This document shows, in pieces, positions 48,929 to 61,528 of a stretch of 64,000 nucleotides of DNA. Position 1 is the stretch's first letter, and the number at the start of each line of letters is the position of its first letter. The DNA comes from Phaeotremella fagi (taxonomy: Eukaryota; Basidiomycota; Tremellomycetes; Tremellales; Phaeotremellaceae), in contig BCHU01000006.1 of NCBI GenBank assembly GCA_001599715.1, positions 1-64,000 of the forward strand. The letters are read 5' to 3'. The translations under genes were made by a program, and so were the position numbers. The notes under the pieces are model-generated. The model did no database searches, had not been told where the DNA came from, and was given only the letters and a program-made list of their open reading frames with translations.

Positions 48929-49231
48929 GTTGATATATCTAGGTGGTATGAATCACGGGATGAGAGCTTGGATTGGTCATTAAGTCATCATATCATAGAA
49001 TTAGATCTGTATTTTATGATTCGAATATACGAGAATGTAATGGTAGCGAATCGAACTGTCGAAAGTCACACAAAGTCGCGCGAAAATCACACGGAGAATT
49101 GCGGCATTAGACTATCTTCCACGGAGACGTCATAGTTACTAACCCAACCTTCTGACTCGATGTTTTGATTCCTTCATTTCGATAATATCACCAACTAACA
49201 GGAAAGGATTAGTAGAAAGAGCACACACAAC

Positions 49232-50405
49232 ATGGGAGACAGGATTCAAAAAGGAGAAACAATCCTCGTAACAGGAGTAACAGGTTTTCTAGGATCGTAA
49301 GTTGCTCTCATCAGTGTAGTGAGTGCTAACACTTCCGAAGTTCTGTTGCAAATGAACTGATATCTAGAGGAATCAAAGTTCGTGGTGTAACTAGAAACAT
49401 TGAAAAGGCTTTACCGCTCAAAAGAAAACTTGATGGTTTGTATGGAGAGGGAATGATTGAATTTATCGTAGTCGAAAATCAAACTTTGCCAGATTCATAT
49501 AAACCCGCTCTTCAAGGCAAGAACGCTGCTAACTGTTTTCTTCATATTAACCAACAACCCACAGGAACATCTGGTCTTATCCATCTAGCCCTCGATAACT
49601 CCGTCTCATGGAATATCCAAACCCCAGAAAAAGCTATCAAAACAGCACAAGACATGATCCGAAATCTGATGAATTCAGCAGCAACGATACCCGGATTCAA
49701 ATCTGCTGTGATAACTTCGTCATTCGCTTCGGTCTATTCACCTGAGTTTGGGGAGGATCGACAGATCTCGAAAGAGGAGTTTAACGATGTCGGGATTCAG
49801 ATGGCACTTGAGGTTGGGGATGATGATCCGGTCAGAGGGGGGTTGATGTATTCTGCTTCCGTTACTAGCAGTGAGAAAGCACTTTGGGAATGGGTTGATG
49901 CGAATCAGGTAAGTGGCTCTCGCAAACCATCATTGCCAGTCTCACACAAAGGCTCTAGCCAACGTTCGCCATCAACACAATCTTACCCCATACAGTCTTT
50001 GGTGACCCCTTCAATCCAGCCCCAGCAACCTATTCAACCTCGACATGGCTAAACCAACTATTCCAAGGTGACGACCAAAGTCCAATAATCGGTTTCTTCT
50101 CACCTTCAATATGGACAATCAACGTTTCTGACGTGGCGATCCTCCACGTCGGAGCTTTACTGGCACCTGAAATAAATAGGAAAAGGTTATGGGCTGCAGC
50201 ACATCCACCGAAAAATTTTAATTGGATATTACAGTTTTGGAGGGACACGTTTCCTGATAGGAAATTCGTTGGTGATTTTGGGATGGAGCCGCCGGTTCAA
50301 GGACTGGAGAGGGAGTTGGAGAATGAGTTGTTAAGAAAATTTGCTGGGAGAGATTATATTTCTTTGGAGGAGACTTTGTTGGACAATGTTAAAAGGGTGC
50401 TTTGA
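49232..50405 (+). CDS. NAD(P)-dependent reductase (extended SDR, Gre2/DFR-like)
   Basis: The start at 49232 gives GETILVTGVTGFLGSSVANELISRG with the TGxxGxxG motif across the first intron. RGVTRNIEKA follows the second strand. AVITSSFASVYSP is the active-site Ser region; the Tyr-Lys step is near YSASVTSSEKALWEW, with a shifted Tyr-x-Lys spacing. FAINTILPHTVFGDPF and VSDVAILHVGALL follow. An in-frame 48-base segment at 49517-49564 looks like a retained GC-AG intron (AAG|GCAAGA, branch CTAAC, CCCACAG). Removing it restores ALQGTSGLIHLAL as in relatives. Stop 50403-50405. Members reduce carbonyls such as methylglyoxal or flavanonols. The last 14 codons are duplicated at 51274-51315. Confidence 0.82.
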
Positions 50406-51262
50406 ACTAACTATCTCTGTGTAAGGCATCAACGATAAATTCATTTCATTGGTATGAAGTCTATATGCGGAACCATCACCTTTGAACTGTTCAACCGGAA
50501 CCCTCTGCACTACCATATTTTTGAATCCATCTCGCAAAATCCTTCTTTCCAATAACAGGAGGTGGTATCCCATCAGAAGACTCCATCCCAGCAGAAGACT
50601 CGGTACTATTATAAGCTGAAGTGAAATAAGCTTTCCAAGAATTCGTACATCCACTAACATTCGACATGACTTCAAGATCTCCAGTCAGCCGGGTAGGATC
50701 GATGACACCGCTGTGGTCGAATTTAATGAAACTACCTCTACCTAATAACAAAATCTCAGTCTTTTCACTACCAGGAATTGAATCCATCCACAAATTTTCA
50801 GCCCCACTGACAACCGTAAGGATATTTTCTGCAATCTTGCAAAATTCTACACTCAACTCATCCGTCGATTTAGGGATTTGGATTTGGTTGGACCGTATTT
50901 TCTCACTCCAACGAAAAGCCTGGTTCTCCAAAATTTCATTGAGATTGGAAGCCTTTTCGTTTGTTTTGTCGTAGAGGGTATCACATCGGAGCGACAAGGG
51001 GATTTCTTCTTCGCAATCTGGTTGAGGACATGTCAACACCAACGAAAAAACTATATTAGAATTCAATTCTGATTTGGTGATGTAATCGATACCTAGTAGA
51101 CGAGTTGGCATTTTGATATTGTAAGGAAGAAAAGACTGTATTCGAAAAAGGAATTATATTTCTATCTGATGGATATCCATGCTGAGATTGATCGACCGAT
51201 CGAATGGATCCTTTGTCTAAATGATTTAAATTACAAGTGAACAGGTCGAGCATATGAACTCC
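50364..51262. repeat. Segmental duplication unit 1
   Basis: From the last 14 codons of the reductase gene through the convergent unknown gene and its promoter. It matches 51274-52215 in order and strand, with an offset of about 910 bases at the left boundary. Confidence 0.75.
50491..51111 (-). CDS. Unknown protein, duplicated pair member 1
   Basis: An intronless frame of 206 codons starting MPTRLLGIDYITKSELNSNI. Its 3' neighbour at 51475-52068 matches along the length (for example SGVIDPTRLTGDLEVMS versus NGVIDPIRLNGDLEAMS, and EILLLGRGSFIKF versus DILLLSRSSLIKL). The fold looks alpha/beta with a helical centre. No signal peptide or known domain. The short N-terminal consensus LGIDYITKSEL and the acidic C-terminus are shared. 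Confidence 0.7.
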   Translation of the reverse strand: MPTRLLGIDYITKSELNSNIVFSLVLTCPQPDCEEEIPLSLRCDTLYDKTNEKASNLNEILENQAFRWSEKIRSNQIQIPKSTDELSVEFCKIAENILTVVSGAENLWMDSIPGSEKTEILLLGRGSFIKFDHSGVIDPTRLTGDLEVMSNVSGCTNSWKAYFTSAYNSTESSAGMESSDGIPPPVIGKKDFARWIQKYGSAEGSG

Positions 51263-51273
51263 GCTGTATTTAT

Positions 51274-51315
51274 TTGGAGGAGACTTTGTTGGATGATGTT
51301 AAAGGGGTGCATTGA
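51274..51315 (+). pseudogene. Relic of the reductase gene 3' end
   Basis: These bases repeat the last 14 codons and stop of the reductase gene (LEETLLDDVKGVH versus LEETLLDNVKRVL) with few changes. No upstream coding part is present. It marks the left edge of the second duplication unit. Confidence 0.75.
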
Positions 51316-51474
51316 AAGTAACGAAATCGAAATTTGGAACAAGGTACCGTAAAGGTATGTCTTTAAAACAGTTTGAATGGCTTATGTACATTTCTGTGTA
51401 AGGCATCAATGACAATGTACGTTAAATTTGTATAAAGATTGTATTCCAAACCATCGCCTCCGACTTTGAACTAT

Positions 51475-52068
51475 TCAATCAGAATCTTCCGCAGAATCAG
51501 AGCTTTCAATCCACTTCCCAATTTTGTTCTTTGCAACAACTGGAGGTGGTATCCCGTGTGAAAGATAGGTCCTATCAGCAAAAGTGAAACAGGCGAACCA
51601 AGAATTTTCATTTCCACCAGTAATTGACATGGCTTCAAGATCCCCGTTTAACCTGATAGGATCGATGACACCGTTATGTGTGAGTTTGATGAGACTACTT
51701 CTACTTAACAACAGGATATCAGTTTTCTCACTATCAGAAATTAATTCCATCCATAACCTCTCAGTCTCCCTAACATCATTGATGATATCCTTGGCAATCA
51801 TACGAAAATCCCTGATCAACTCGGCCGTGTTTTGAGGTACTTCATGAAACCGTATCTGCTCATTCCACCAAGCAACCTTGTTTTTCAAAGTCTTATCAAA
51901 ATAGGAAGCCTTTTCGGAATGTTCATCGTATACGGTGTAACATGAGAGTGACATGGGGACTTGTTCTTTGTAACCTTCTTGAGGAGATGTTAACACCAAC
52001 GAGAAAGCTATATTGGATTTTAATTCTGATTTGGTAATGTATTCGATACCTTGAAGAGAGGTTGGCAT
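51475..52068 (-). CDS. Unknown protein, duplicated pair member 2
   Basis: The paralogue of the gene at 50491-51111. The start at 52068 (MPTSLQGIEYITKSELKSNI) matches the paralogue's start; the frame is open further upstream but that part aligns with non-coding sequence in unit 1. It lacks about nine residues around the Ser-rich segment of its partner. The frame is intact, so both copies are probably expressed. No known domain. Confidence 0.7.
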   Translation of the reverse strand: MPTSLQGIEYITKSELKSNIAFSLVLTSPQEGYKEQVPMSLSCYTVYDEHSEKASYFDKTLKNKVAWWNEQIRFHEVPQNTAELIRDFRMIAKDIINDVRETERLWMELISDSEKTDILLLSRSSLIKLTHNGVIDPIRLNGDLEAMSITGGNENSWFACFTFADRTYLSHGIPPPVVAKNKIGKWIESSDSAEDSD

Positions 52069-52379
52069 TTTGTGATTGTGAATGAAGACAAGGTTGTATT
52101 CCCAAAAATTATTTTTCTGATGAATATCCAAGCTGAGATTGATCGATCGAATCGATCCTTTCTCTAAATGATCTAACACAAGTGAACTGCTGGTGAACAT
52201 GAACTCCGCCTTGATAAGCAGCATAAAAACGACCCGTGAGAAATTGAGAGGTATGTAACATCGGAAGGCTTCGAATAAATCGACACAAGAATGGGCACGT
52301 CACATTCCTGCCGTACAAGCTTCACTGCATTCAAAAACAAAGAACTAACATTTCCACACATCCCCTCGTCCTCAGAAAT

Positions 52380-54679
<2,300 letters not shown>

Positions 54680-55047
54680 TGTTTGCTAATGGACGTTGGA
54701 ATTGGTTTGATGGTTTGAGCACCGGGTTATTATATACCCACCAGCTACAGTCTACAGCTACGCTATAGCTTTATACCGTCCACCGTAGGACTATCCTATC
54801 CTCCATCGTCCATGCATGCAGTATCCATCTGTGTGATACTAACCAGAGAGTGACTCACGCTACGGCTATTTATACACCGTACACCGGTACCGAAGACGGT
54901 CCGGGTGGGTGTCTAAGAGTTATGAATGCTGCTCAATGCATGCTATAAGAAGAAAGGCAATATCGTATAAATTCATTCATTGTATCTAAAGAAAGCTATA
55001 ACAGAAAAGAACCAGCAGAACCAAGAAAGAAACTACGAAATATGAAC
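54680..55047. other. Promoter of GH51 gene and 3' flank of pirin gene
   Basis: A short AT-rich element (TTATTATATACCC) at 54726-54738 about 50 bases upstream of the GH51 start may be its TATA box. The remainder has repeated CTACAG/GCTACG and ACCGTACACCGG motifs. No gene seen. Confidence 0.4.
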
Positions 55048-56127
55048 CTAAGCGTCAATGTCGAAAAGAACAACCTCTCCAACACCACCACCAACATTCT
55101 CAATCAAAATCTCCTCAGAAGTCTGACCACCTCTAATGAAAACACCATCACCTTCACCAAGTAAAACGTTCTCTTCACCATCAGATGTGGTAACCTTGAT
55201 CACAGGTTTGGTAGAATTCAAAGCTCGATCTGAGGCTTTGAGATTGAAACCGGAAGATTGAACTACCTGGACATAAACTAGTTTACCGTTTGGACTGGCT
55301 GTTGAAGTCGTTGGTTTAACTCTTGGGAGGAGTTTGTGAGTGAGTGATTTCTTTGGTGAGAGGAGTGAAGCGAAGAAATGGAGTGATGAGTGGACCTGAA
55401 AGGGGGTTTCGTTAGTTTTGATCTGTATTTGATTGGATGGGAAAAACTTACTGGTGCTGCGCCTTTACCCTCTCTCTCGTTGTTTACACCAGGTGCACCT
55501 AAAGGACCAACGATTTCTACCAATTTATCTAATTTCTCAGCGTCGGTAAAGTGTCTAGAGGTAGTGTCAGTCACATATCCCAATCCAAAAATCTGACCAT
55601 ACGTACCTGGTAAAATATTGAGGTTTCAAACCACGTTCATTAGGCATCGACCAGATCTGTAAGAAATGAACGTCGTCTTTCTTGTTATCGTTGTATTCAG
55701 AATGTCTGATTCCAGTACCACCAGAAGTCATTTGCAGATCACCTCTTTTCATGGTTTCGACGTTTCCCATGGAATCTTTGTGTGAGAGTTCACCACTTAT
55801 GATGTAAGAGAAAATTTCTGCTTCCCTGGAGAATTGGGTCAGTTTGTTGAAAGTGCCGTGAAGGGGGAGGAGTACTTACCTATGAGCATGGGTTGGGAAT
55901 CCAGTTGAGGGTGCGACTCTGTCTTCGTTGATTACACGGAGAGAACCGAAGGATTCGAAAGATGGATCGTAGTAATCAGCGAAGGAGAAGGTGTGGAGGG
56001 TCTAGAACAACGTTACTACAGATTAATAGCACAAAGGGAAACACGGACTCACCTTTAACCATCCATGATCAGCACCCCCTCTGTTCTCAGAAGGACGGAA
56101 TTGGAATTGGATGTTAGATTTAGCCAT
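55048..56127 (-). CDS. Pirin family protein
   Basis: The start at 56127 gives [22 protein letters not shown], then [25 protein letters not shown], the pirin opening. The metal site is intact: [16 protein letters not shown] with two His and a Glu, and [11 protein letters not shown] with the last His. The second cupin-like half follows ([29 protein letters not shown]). Stop at 55048-55050. Relatives bind iron; some oxidise quercetin and others act as nuclear cofactors. Four introns. An open frame without ATG just upstream resembles a basic leader; its use is doubtful. Confidence 0.9.
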
Positions 56128-56909
56128 TGCGGAAGTAGTTGTACTGAAGGATCTAGTGAGGGAAGGGAGGTGACGAGTAGCGGCTAAGATGGGTGAACGA
56201 AGTAGAGCTGAGATGATGGCGATGAGTGTTGCTGCTATTAGCAGACGAGTGAACGATGAGTAGTGAGAAGAAGTTTGAGTTGAGTTTGTGTTGGTGTTTG
56301 AGTTCGCTTTGAGCGATGAGTTGGGAGGAATGATGAAAGTGATTGTTTTTGAAGAAAGAAAAGAATAGTTTTCGTGGGATTGTTGAAGGTATTTATACGT
56401 CTGAACTGTGCTATAGATGCTGCTAGCAATAAACGTCTACTAATGTCTACTTACAACACCTTGGGAATACCATCACTTAAAGAGGAAGTTAACTACGTCG
56501 GTCCGTTACACTGGAGTCCCCACATCTCATCGTTTATTACTACTTCGGGTAATGTAATTCCCATGGCTTGGCAATTTGGGTGACAACTCTTTGAGAACGT
56601 TTACAAATACGTTTAGAGATCTTTGGGAATGATAACTAATCGTGATTAATTCAGTAACGAAGGTTTGTGCTAGATCTTAATGGAGTCTACGGGGTTGTGC
56701 TAGAATCCTCTGGGGTCTGGGTATGGGTACTTTCCTTTCTCTGGTTCTTTCAAGATACCTACTCCGTGCCAGCTCGGAGGTAATTATAATCAACGACTGA
56801 CATACATCGCGTTCAACTCTCACACCTCGTCTACATGAACTCTACGATACAAACGGGAACTACGACCACGATACTAAGCGATACTTGAATATAAGAACTA
56901 CAGGTCTCA
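56128..56909. other. Intergenic region between pirin gene and tandem array
   Basis: Pirin 5' flank and the 3' flank of array gene A. CTACGATACAAACGGGAAC at about 56840 recurs near 57893 downstream of gene B, so the 3' flanks are part of the duplicated unit. A 69-codon plus frame has no domain. Confidence 0.45.
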
Positions 56910-57478
56910 TCAGATACGGCCCATACTAGCTTGGTACTCTGTGCACAGTTTGTCCTCTGCTCTAGTGACTCTCCCGCAACCACCGAATTTCTCCTGCAAG
57001 TACCAATAGACTTCCTCCTCATCGTACTTGTCATAGTACTTGGCCCGTGAAGGAGTGACCCATTCGCCGGGAGCACCTGTAGAATTAGCAGCGACTGAAG
57101 AGTTATCAGCAACGTCCACAAAGCTCTTAACGTGACGTACTATCCGCATCCAACATTGTGTTGAACTTCGCCATAATCTCAGCTGTATCACCCTTTAATA
57201 GATCATCCAGAGTAATATCTTGGGTGGAGGCTTGGGTGGGGGCATCCGTCTTTTCTTCTTCGCCTTCATCACTCTCATGGTGTTGGGTAAGATCGTCGCC
57301 GCTCTCACTTCCATCATGTTGGGTACGATCGTCCCCGCTCTCACTTTTATTTTGTATTTCAGAAAGCCTATAGGGAACAATTAGCACTTTACTTCATTAG
57401 ATGATTTAAGACTTACTCGCTTACTTGGGAGAAGTGTGATTCACCATCACGAATAGCGACATCAGACTCGGTGGCCAT
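56910..57478 (-). CDS. Array gene A: small acidic protein of unknown function
   Basis: Exons 57478-57417, 57367-57141 and 57094-56910 give 157 residues. The N-terminus is MATESDVAIRDGE...SQVSE. Exon 2 is Asp/Glu-rich with an internal repeat (SESGDDRTQHDG, SESGDDLTQHHES) and a helix (DDLLKGDTAEIMAKF). Exon 3 begins ANSTGAPGEWVTPS and ends EYQASMGRI. Introns are in phase 2 and phase 1, as in all genes of the array. There is no signal peptide or membrane segment. I do not recognise a family beyond this array. AACCTTTCA lies 294 bases upstream of the start. Confidence 0.75.
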
Positions 57479-57771
57479 GATTGTATTTGATAGTTTTATA
57501 ACTAAATAGAAAGATAAATTGGAATGAAAATGAAAGAAACTCTGCTGACCGTGACACTTTATATACAACACATACTGTATCTGGAGCACAATACGACCAG
57601 GCAAACAAAGGATTTTGTCAAAAGAGCTCAATCCTATATCTTACATGTTTGGAGCACAATACGACCAAAAGATCAAAGGTTGTTATCGAAAGCGTTTCTT
57701 CCTTTATTTGAGCGCTCTCATAACTCTCAAAACAAGTTCATGGTTATGACATATCTCGAATCTCCTTGATA

Positions 57772-57780
57772 TGAAAGGTT
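57772..57780 (-). promoter_or_regulatory. Array element AACCTTTCA upstream of gene A
   Basis: Reads TGAAAGGTT on the plus strand, 294 bases upstream of the gene A start. Between it and the start is a second duplicated GGAGCACAATACGACCA block, which explains the larger distance here than for other copies. Confidence 0.5.
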
Positions 57781-57942
57781 TGCAGTGAGGCTCTTTGTTT
57801 TGTGACCGATTACTTGTCAAAAGAAATCATAACTGACGATAAGTGGTTTCACATTCAACGGCAATTTTACCTCGTCTACAGATACATACTCTACGATACA
57901 AACGGAAACTAAGATACTATACGATACTAGAATCTAATAGGA

Positions 57943-58489
57943 TTAATACCCCACCCCTGTGAAACCGTGACTCTCTCGTTCCTCTTCCCACAGTCTTTCC
58001 GCCCCTATAGTGAGTCTATATTCAGGATGGTCCTTCTCCATCTTGTAATCAGCGTAGAAGTCGGGATCGAGCCAGGCTTTGTAAGGCGTAGCCCAAGCAT
58101 CATCACGATTGTTGGCATTAGCCATCACTGAAGAGGTATCAGTAACAACCCAAAAAAGCTCTGGTCGTGACATACCATCCTTCCACAATTCATCCTGGAA
58201 CCTCCCTAATTCCTCCATCTGTGCACTATTATCACCCTCTGATGGAGCTCCCTCACTGACATCGAGGGTGGCAGCTTGGGTGGAAGTTTTGGTCTTCTCT
58301 TCGTCGCTGGCATCACTCTCATGATGTTGGGTAAGATCGTCGCCGCTCTCACTGATATTTTCGACTTTAGAAGAGCAATGGGAACAATCAGCCCATTACT
58401 TCATTCAAAGGTTATAAGACTTACTCGCTTACTTGAGTACATTGTGATGGTTCACCATCATAAGTAGAAACATCAAATTCGGTAGCCAT
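57943..58489 (-). CDS. Array gene B: small acidic protein of unknown function
   Basis: Exons 58489-58425, 58351-58176 and 58127-57943 give 141 residues. N-terminus MATEFDVSTYDGEPSQC...QVS, then ESGDDLTQHHESDASDEEK, nearly identical to part of gene A. Exon 3 (ANANNRDDAWATPYKAW) keeps the pattern AN-x-DD-x-W-x-TP found in copies A, C and D, then diverges. Phase-2 and phase-1 introns are conserved. No known domain, signal peptide or membrane segment. It is closest to gene A. Confidence 0.75.
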
Positions 58490-58689
58490 AGTTGTAGTTT
58501 GATAATTTGATAATTGATTAGAGGAAAATAAGTTGAAGTGAAAGAAAAAATCAATCGCCTTCACTATTTATGTATCTGTTGTCCGACCAAAAGATCCAAG
58601 GTTATTATCAAAAGAGTTTCTTCCTTTATCTTGGCTCTCATAACTCTTACAACTCCATGTTTATGACATGTTTCGACATCTCCTCAACA

Positions 58690-58698
58690 TGGAAGGTT
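58690..58698 (-). promoter_or_regulatory. Array element (one mismatch) upstream of gene B
   Basis: TGGAAGGTT on the plus strand, one change from TGAAAGGTT, 201 bases upstream of the gene B start. The surrounding block (CTTCCTTTAT...CTCATAACTCT) matches those of A, C and D. Confidence 0.45.
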
Positions 58699-58823
58699 TG
58701 TCGAGGGCCTCCTTGTTTTCATGACCTTTGTGAAGTCATAACTGAAAATACGTGGTTTCACATTTAACTGCCGTTTTATCTCGTCTACAAATACAGACTG
58801 TACTCTAAGATATAAATGGTGGT

Positions 58824-59398
58824 TTACGACTCTACTGGCTCTTCCCACACATGCCTACAGTACCACTGTTCCTCAAACTCAAAGTCCGTGTCCTCTACTT
58901 CCTTTCTCCAAGCCGTTCTGCTGGTCCTGATCGATGGATTGCGCCTTTCCTCCAAATATCTGGGGATGTGTATATGATTTCCGCTTGCAAGCTCAGGCAT
59001 TATCCAATCATCAAGAGTTCCGGTATTAGCTCGAACTGAAGGGGTATCAGCAACATGCCACAAAATTGACCTTGACGTTACATACTATCCGCTTCCAAAT
59101 CTGCCTTGTACTTCTCCACAGCTGGATTAAGATCATCATCCGAAGGAGTTCCTTGACTGACACCGTAAGTGGAAGCTTCTGTCTTCTTTTCGTCTCCTTC
59201 AGTACTCTCATAATATTGAGTAGAATCGTCGCCGCCACTTTCAGCTGTAGAAGGTTGTCTATAAATTATTCTGTATCAGCCCATTCATTCATCCGATCAT
59301 TCATAGATCGATGACTTACTCGCTTACTTGGGAGATTTGTGATTCCTCACGAAGCCTAGAAACAACAGATCCTTAGAGATATCAGATTCGGTTGCCAT
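58824..59398 (-). CDS. Array gene C: small acidic protein with shifted N-terminus
   Basis: Exons 59398-59328, 59258-59086 and 59035-58824 give 151 residues if the first of two tandem donors is used. The start is MATESDIS, but the rest of exon 1 (DLLFLGFVRNHKSPK) is in a different frame from the siblings' EESQLSQ. Using donor GTAAGC at 59327 instead of GTAAGT at 59319 brings exon 2 (QPSTAESGGDDSTQYYES) back in frame. Exon 3 starts ANTGTLDDWIMPE and is the longest of A-D, ending CRHVWEEPVES. It may be a functional altered copy or an early pseudogene. Confidence 0.65.
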
Positions 59399-59600
59399 GA
59401 TTATAGTTGATAACTTGATAAATTGATTAAAGCAAAATAAGTTGAATTGAAAGAAAAAACTATTGGCCTTCACGGTATATATATCTGGAGTCCAACTCAA
59501 GGAACAAAGGTCGATATCAAAAGAGCTTCTTCCTTTGACATGGCTCTCATGACTCTCAAAACAAGTCCATGTCTATGACATGTCTTGAATCTCCTTAATA

Positions 59601-59609
59601 TGAAAGGTT
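59601..59609 (-). promoter_or_regulatory. Array element AACCTTTCA upstream of gene C
   Basis: 203 bases upstream of the gene C start. A TATATATA with CTGGAGTCCAA (59476-59495) lies between it and the start and matches gene D. Confidence 0.5.
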
Positions 59610-59805
59610 TGTAGAGGGGGTCTTTGATTTCATGACCTTTGTTGACTTGTCATAGGAAATGCAAAGCTACGATAGTGGTTTCACATTCAGCTCCCATACC
59701 TCGTCAGCAAGTACATACTCTACTAAACAACCTGATACCAAGACATTTTACAAAAGTAATATCTAGTAAAAAACGACCGGCCATTCCCTAAAATTGTTTC
59801 TTTCT

Positions 59806-60303
59806 TCATTCTGTCTCCTTCTGCTTCTGTTTAATGGCGCTCACCCATTCACCATAGTTGGCACCCTCGTATTCGTAGAAGAAGTCACCGTTTACCTCGA
59901 GCTGTGCCATCAACAATTCAGGTGTTGGCCATGCATGATCATCATGATTGTTGCCAAAGGCAGTGACTGAGGAGGTATCAGCTACATTCGCAAAGCTCTC
60001 AACTTGACATACTATGGTTTTTGTCATCCCCTGATGAAATTCCCTCACTGACACTGTGAGTGAGAGTTTCTGTCTTCTCTCTGTCTTCTTCAGTACTATC
60101 ATAATATTCAGTAGAGTCGTCGCCGCTCTCACTCTCACTTTGAGCTGTAGTAGGTTGCCTATGAAGTAGGTCAGCCCATTGGGATGTTCTTAACATTCTT
60201 CCTGAAAGACTTACTCGCTTATTTGGGACAATTGTGACTCCTCACGATGTTGGAAACCATCAGACTCGTCAGAGATGTTAGAGACTGCAGATTCGGTTGC
60301 CAT
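59806..60303 (-). CDS. Array gene D: small acidic protein of unknown function
   Basis: Exons 60303-60215, 60158-60013 and 59966-59806 give 131 residues, the shortest of the array. N-terminus MATESAVSNISDESDG, then EESQLSQISE. Exon 2 (QPTTAQSESESGDDSTEYY) is closest to gene C but lacks the helical stretch before the last intron that A-C have. Exon 3 is AFGNNHDDHAWPTPELL and ends KQKQKETE. The first of the two tandem donors is lost (ATAAGC), so only one splice form is possible here. No known domain. Confidence 0.75.
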
Positions 60304-60503
60304 AACTTTAGATATTGGTATTTGATAAAGCGATAAAATGAAAAATAAGTTGCATGAAACGAAAATCGGTTTATCTTTACGACTTATATATCTGGAGTCC
60401 AATATGACCAGACACACAAAGGTGGTTCATAAAAAGAGTTCCTTCCTTTCTTTCAAGACTCTCATAATTTGCCAAAACAACTCCACGTTTCAAGCTCCCA
60501 ATA

Positions 60504-60512
60504 TGAAAGGTT
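60504..60512 (-). promoter_or_regulatory. Array element AACCTTTCA upstream of gene D
   Basis: 201 bases upstream of the gene D start, with TTATATATCTGGAGTCC (60384-60400) nearer the start. Further up, GTCAAAGGAAATCAAAA at 60541-60557 is also present upstream of gene E. Confidence 0.5.
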
Positions 60513-60890
60513 GAAGACTTGTTGCTTTCACCTGACCTTCGTCAAAGGAAATCAAAACGTCAATTCGTAGTTTGTAAAAACGTTTGTTACGACTTGTTGA
60601 AAATGTGTAGGACAAATGCAGTGTACAATCAGGATTCGTCAACATTATGCCTCACCTCTTTCCTTACGTTATCCCATGTACAGGAACTTCAAACTCTGAC
60701 TGCGTGCTTATCATCTTGCTCAGAGGACTTACGCATAAATCATCTAATTAGTATTCATTGGGAGATGGGGTGCGAATGCAAAACAAATTTGAAGGATTAA
60801 ACCATTCGAGAATACATACAGTATCGTGTACGAATGAAAGATCTTACAAAAGCAAATAAAGTACGCTACATACAGAACTCAACTTATCGA

Positions 60891-61528
60891 CTATCTATCC
60901 TTGGCTTGAAAAGCCCCATCCATCGAGAGAAAGCTCGATTTACCCCAACTAACCATTTCTACCTTATCAAAGTTTGAACGATCAACCTCACTCTCACGAA
61001 TCGGTTTATCAGAATTCTCATCGGAGACGGGTGGAGTATCATAATGATTAGACTTATCATAATATCTGCTGTCATTAGGATTATCAAAATAAGCCCAATC
61101 ATCAATATCTGTAGGATTATAACGTTCGATGTGATTAGGATCATCAAAATAAGCCCAATCATCATGATGGGTGGGATCTAGGTTGAGATTGGTAGGTCCT
61201 GGATCATCAAAATCGACAGACCCGTCCCTACCTACAGGATTCGCATCAGCTTTCATCACAACAAGTCTATCAAAATCTGTGCTTGTGGAAACTTGCCTGC
61301 CAAATCACTGGGTTCACGATCCAAAGGATCACTCTCGTAGATATAGTACAAGTATTCTTGAGGTTGACCCTTCTTGTCGATATGAATTTTCTTCTTATAT
61401 CCGATTGGATGGACAATTTCGGAAACGCTGTGGAGCATACAGTATCAGAAAACGTTCTAATGATTCACTTACGTAGACGTCTTTGATTGAGCGGTTACGT
61501 CTCCGTCATTAGATGATTCTGATGCCAT
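60891..61528 (-). CDS. Array gene E: Asp/Tyr-rich repeat protein of unknown function
   Basis: Exons 61528-61473, 61427-61297 and 61249-60891 give 181 residues. The second intron is GC-AG (AG|GCAAGT, 47 bases) and in phase 1, like the last intron of every other copy; no good GT donor keeps the frame. N-terminus MASESSNDGDVTAQSK. Exon 2 (IHIDKKGQPQEYLYYIYE) resembles WDGKGNPPSPEYYVVTA in gene G. Exon 3 has repeats around DDWAYFDDPN and DDWAYFDNPN with related DPG and DSRYYDKSN units. No signal peptide or known domain. Confidence 0.7.

Larger units (their letters stand above)
51274..52215. repeat. Segmental duplication unit 2
   Basis: Contains the reductase relic, the second unknown gene, and a copy of the promoter with AGCTGAGATTGATCGA (about 52130-52145, matching about 51180-51196 in unit 1). 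Divergence is moderate, so the event is not very recent. Confidence 0.75.

Noticed and set aside
56128..56240. Non-AUG mitochondrial leader for the pirin gene
   Set aside because: The upstream frame is open and basic, but I found no in-frame ATG or splice site; it is probably 5' untranslated sequence.
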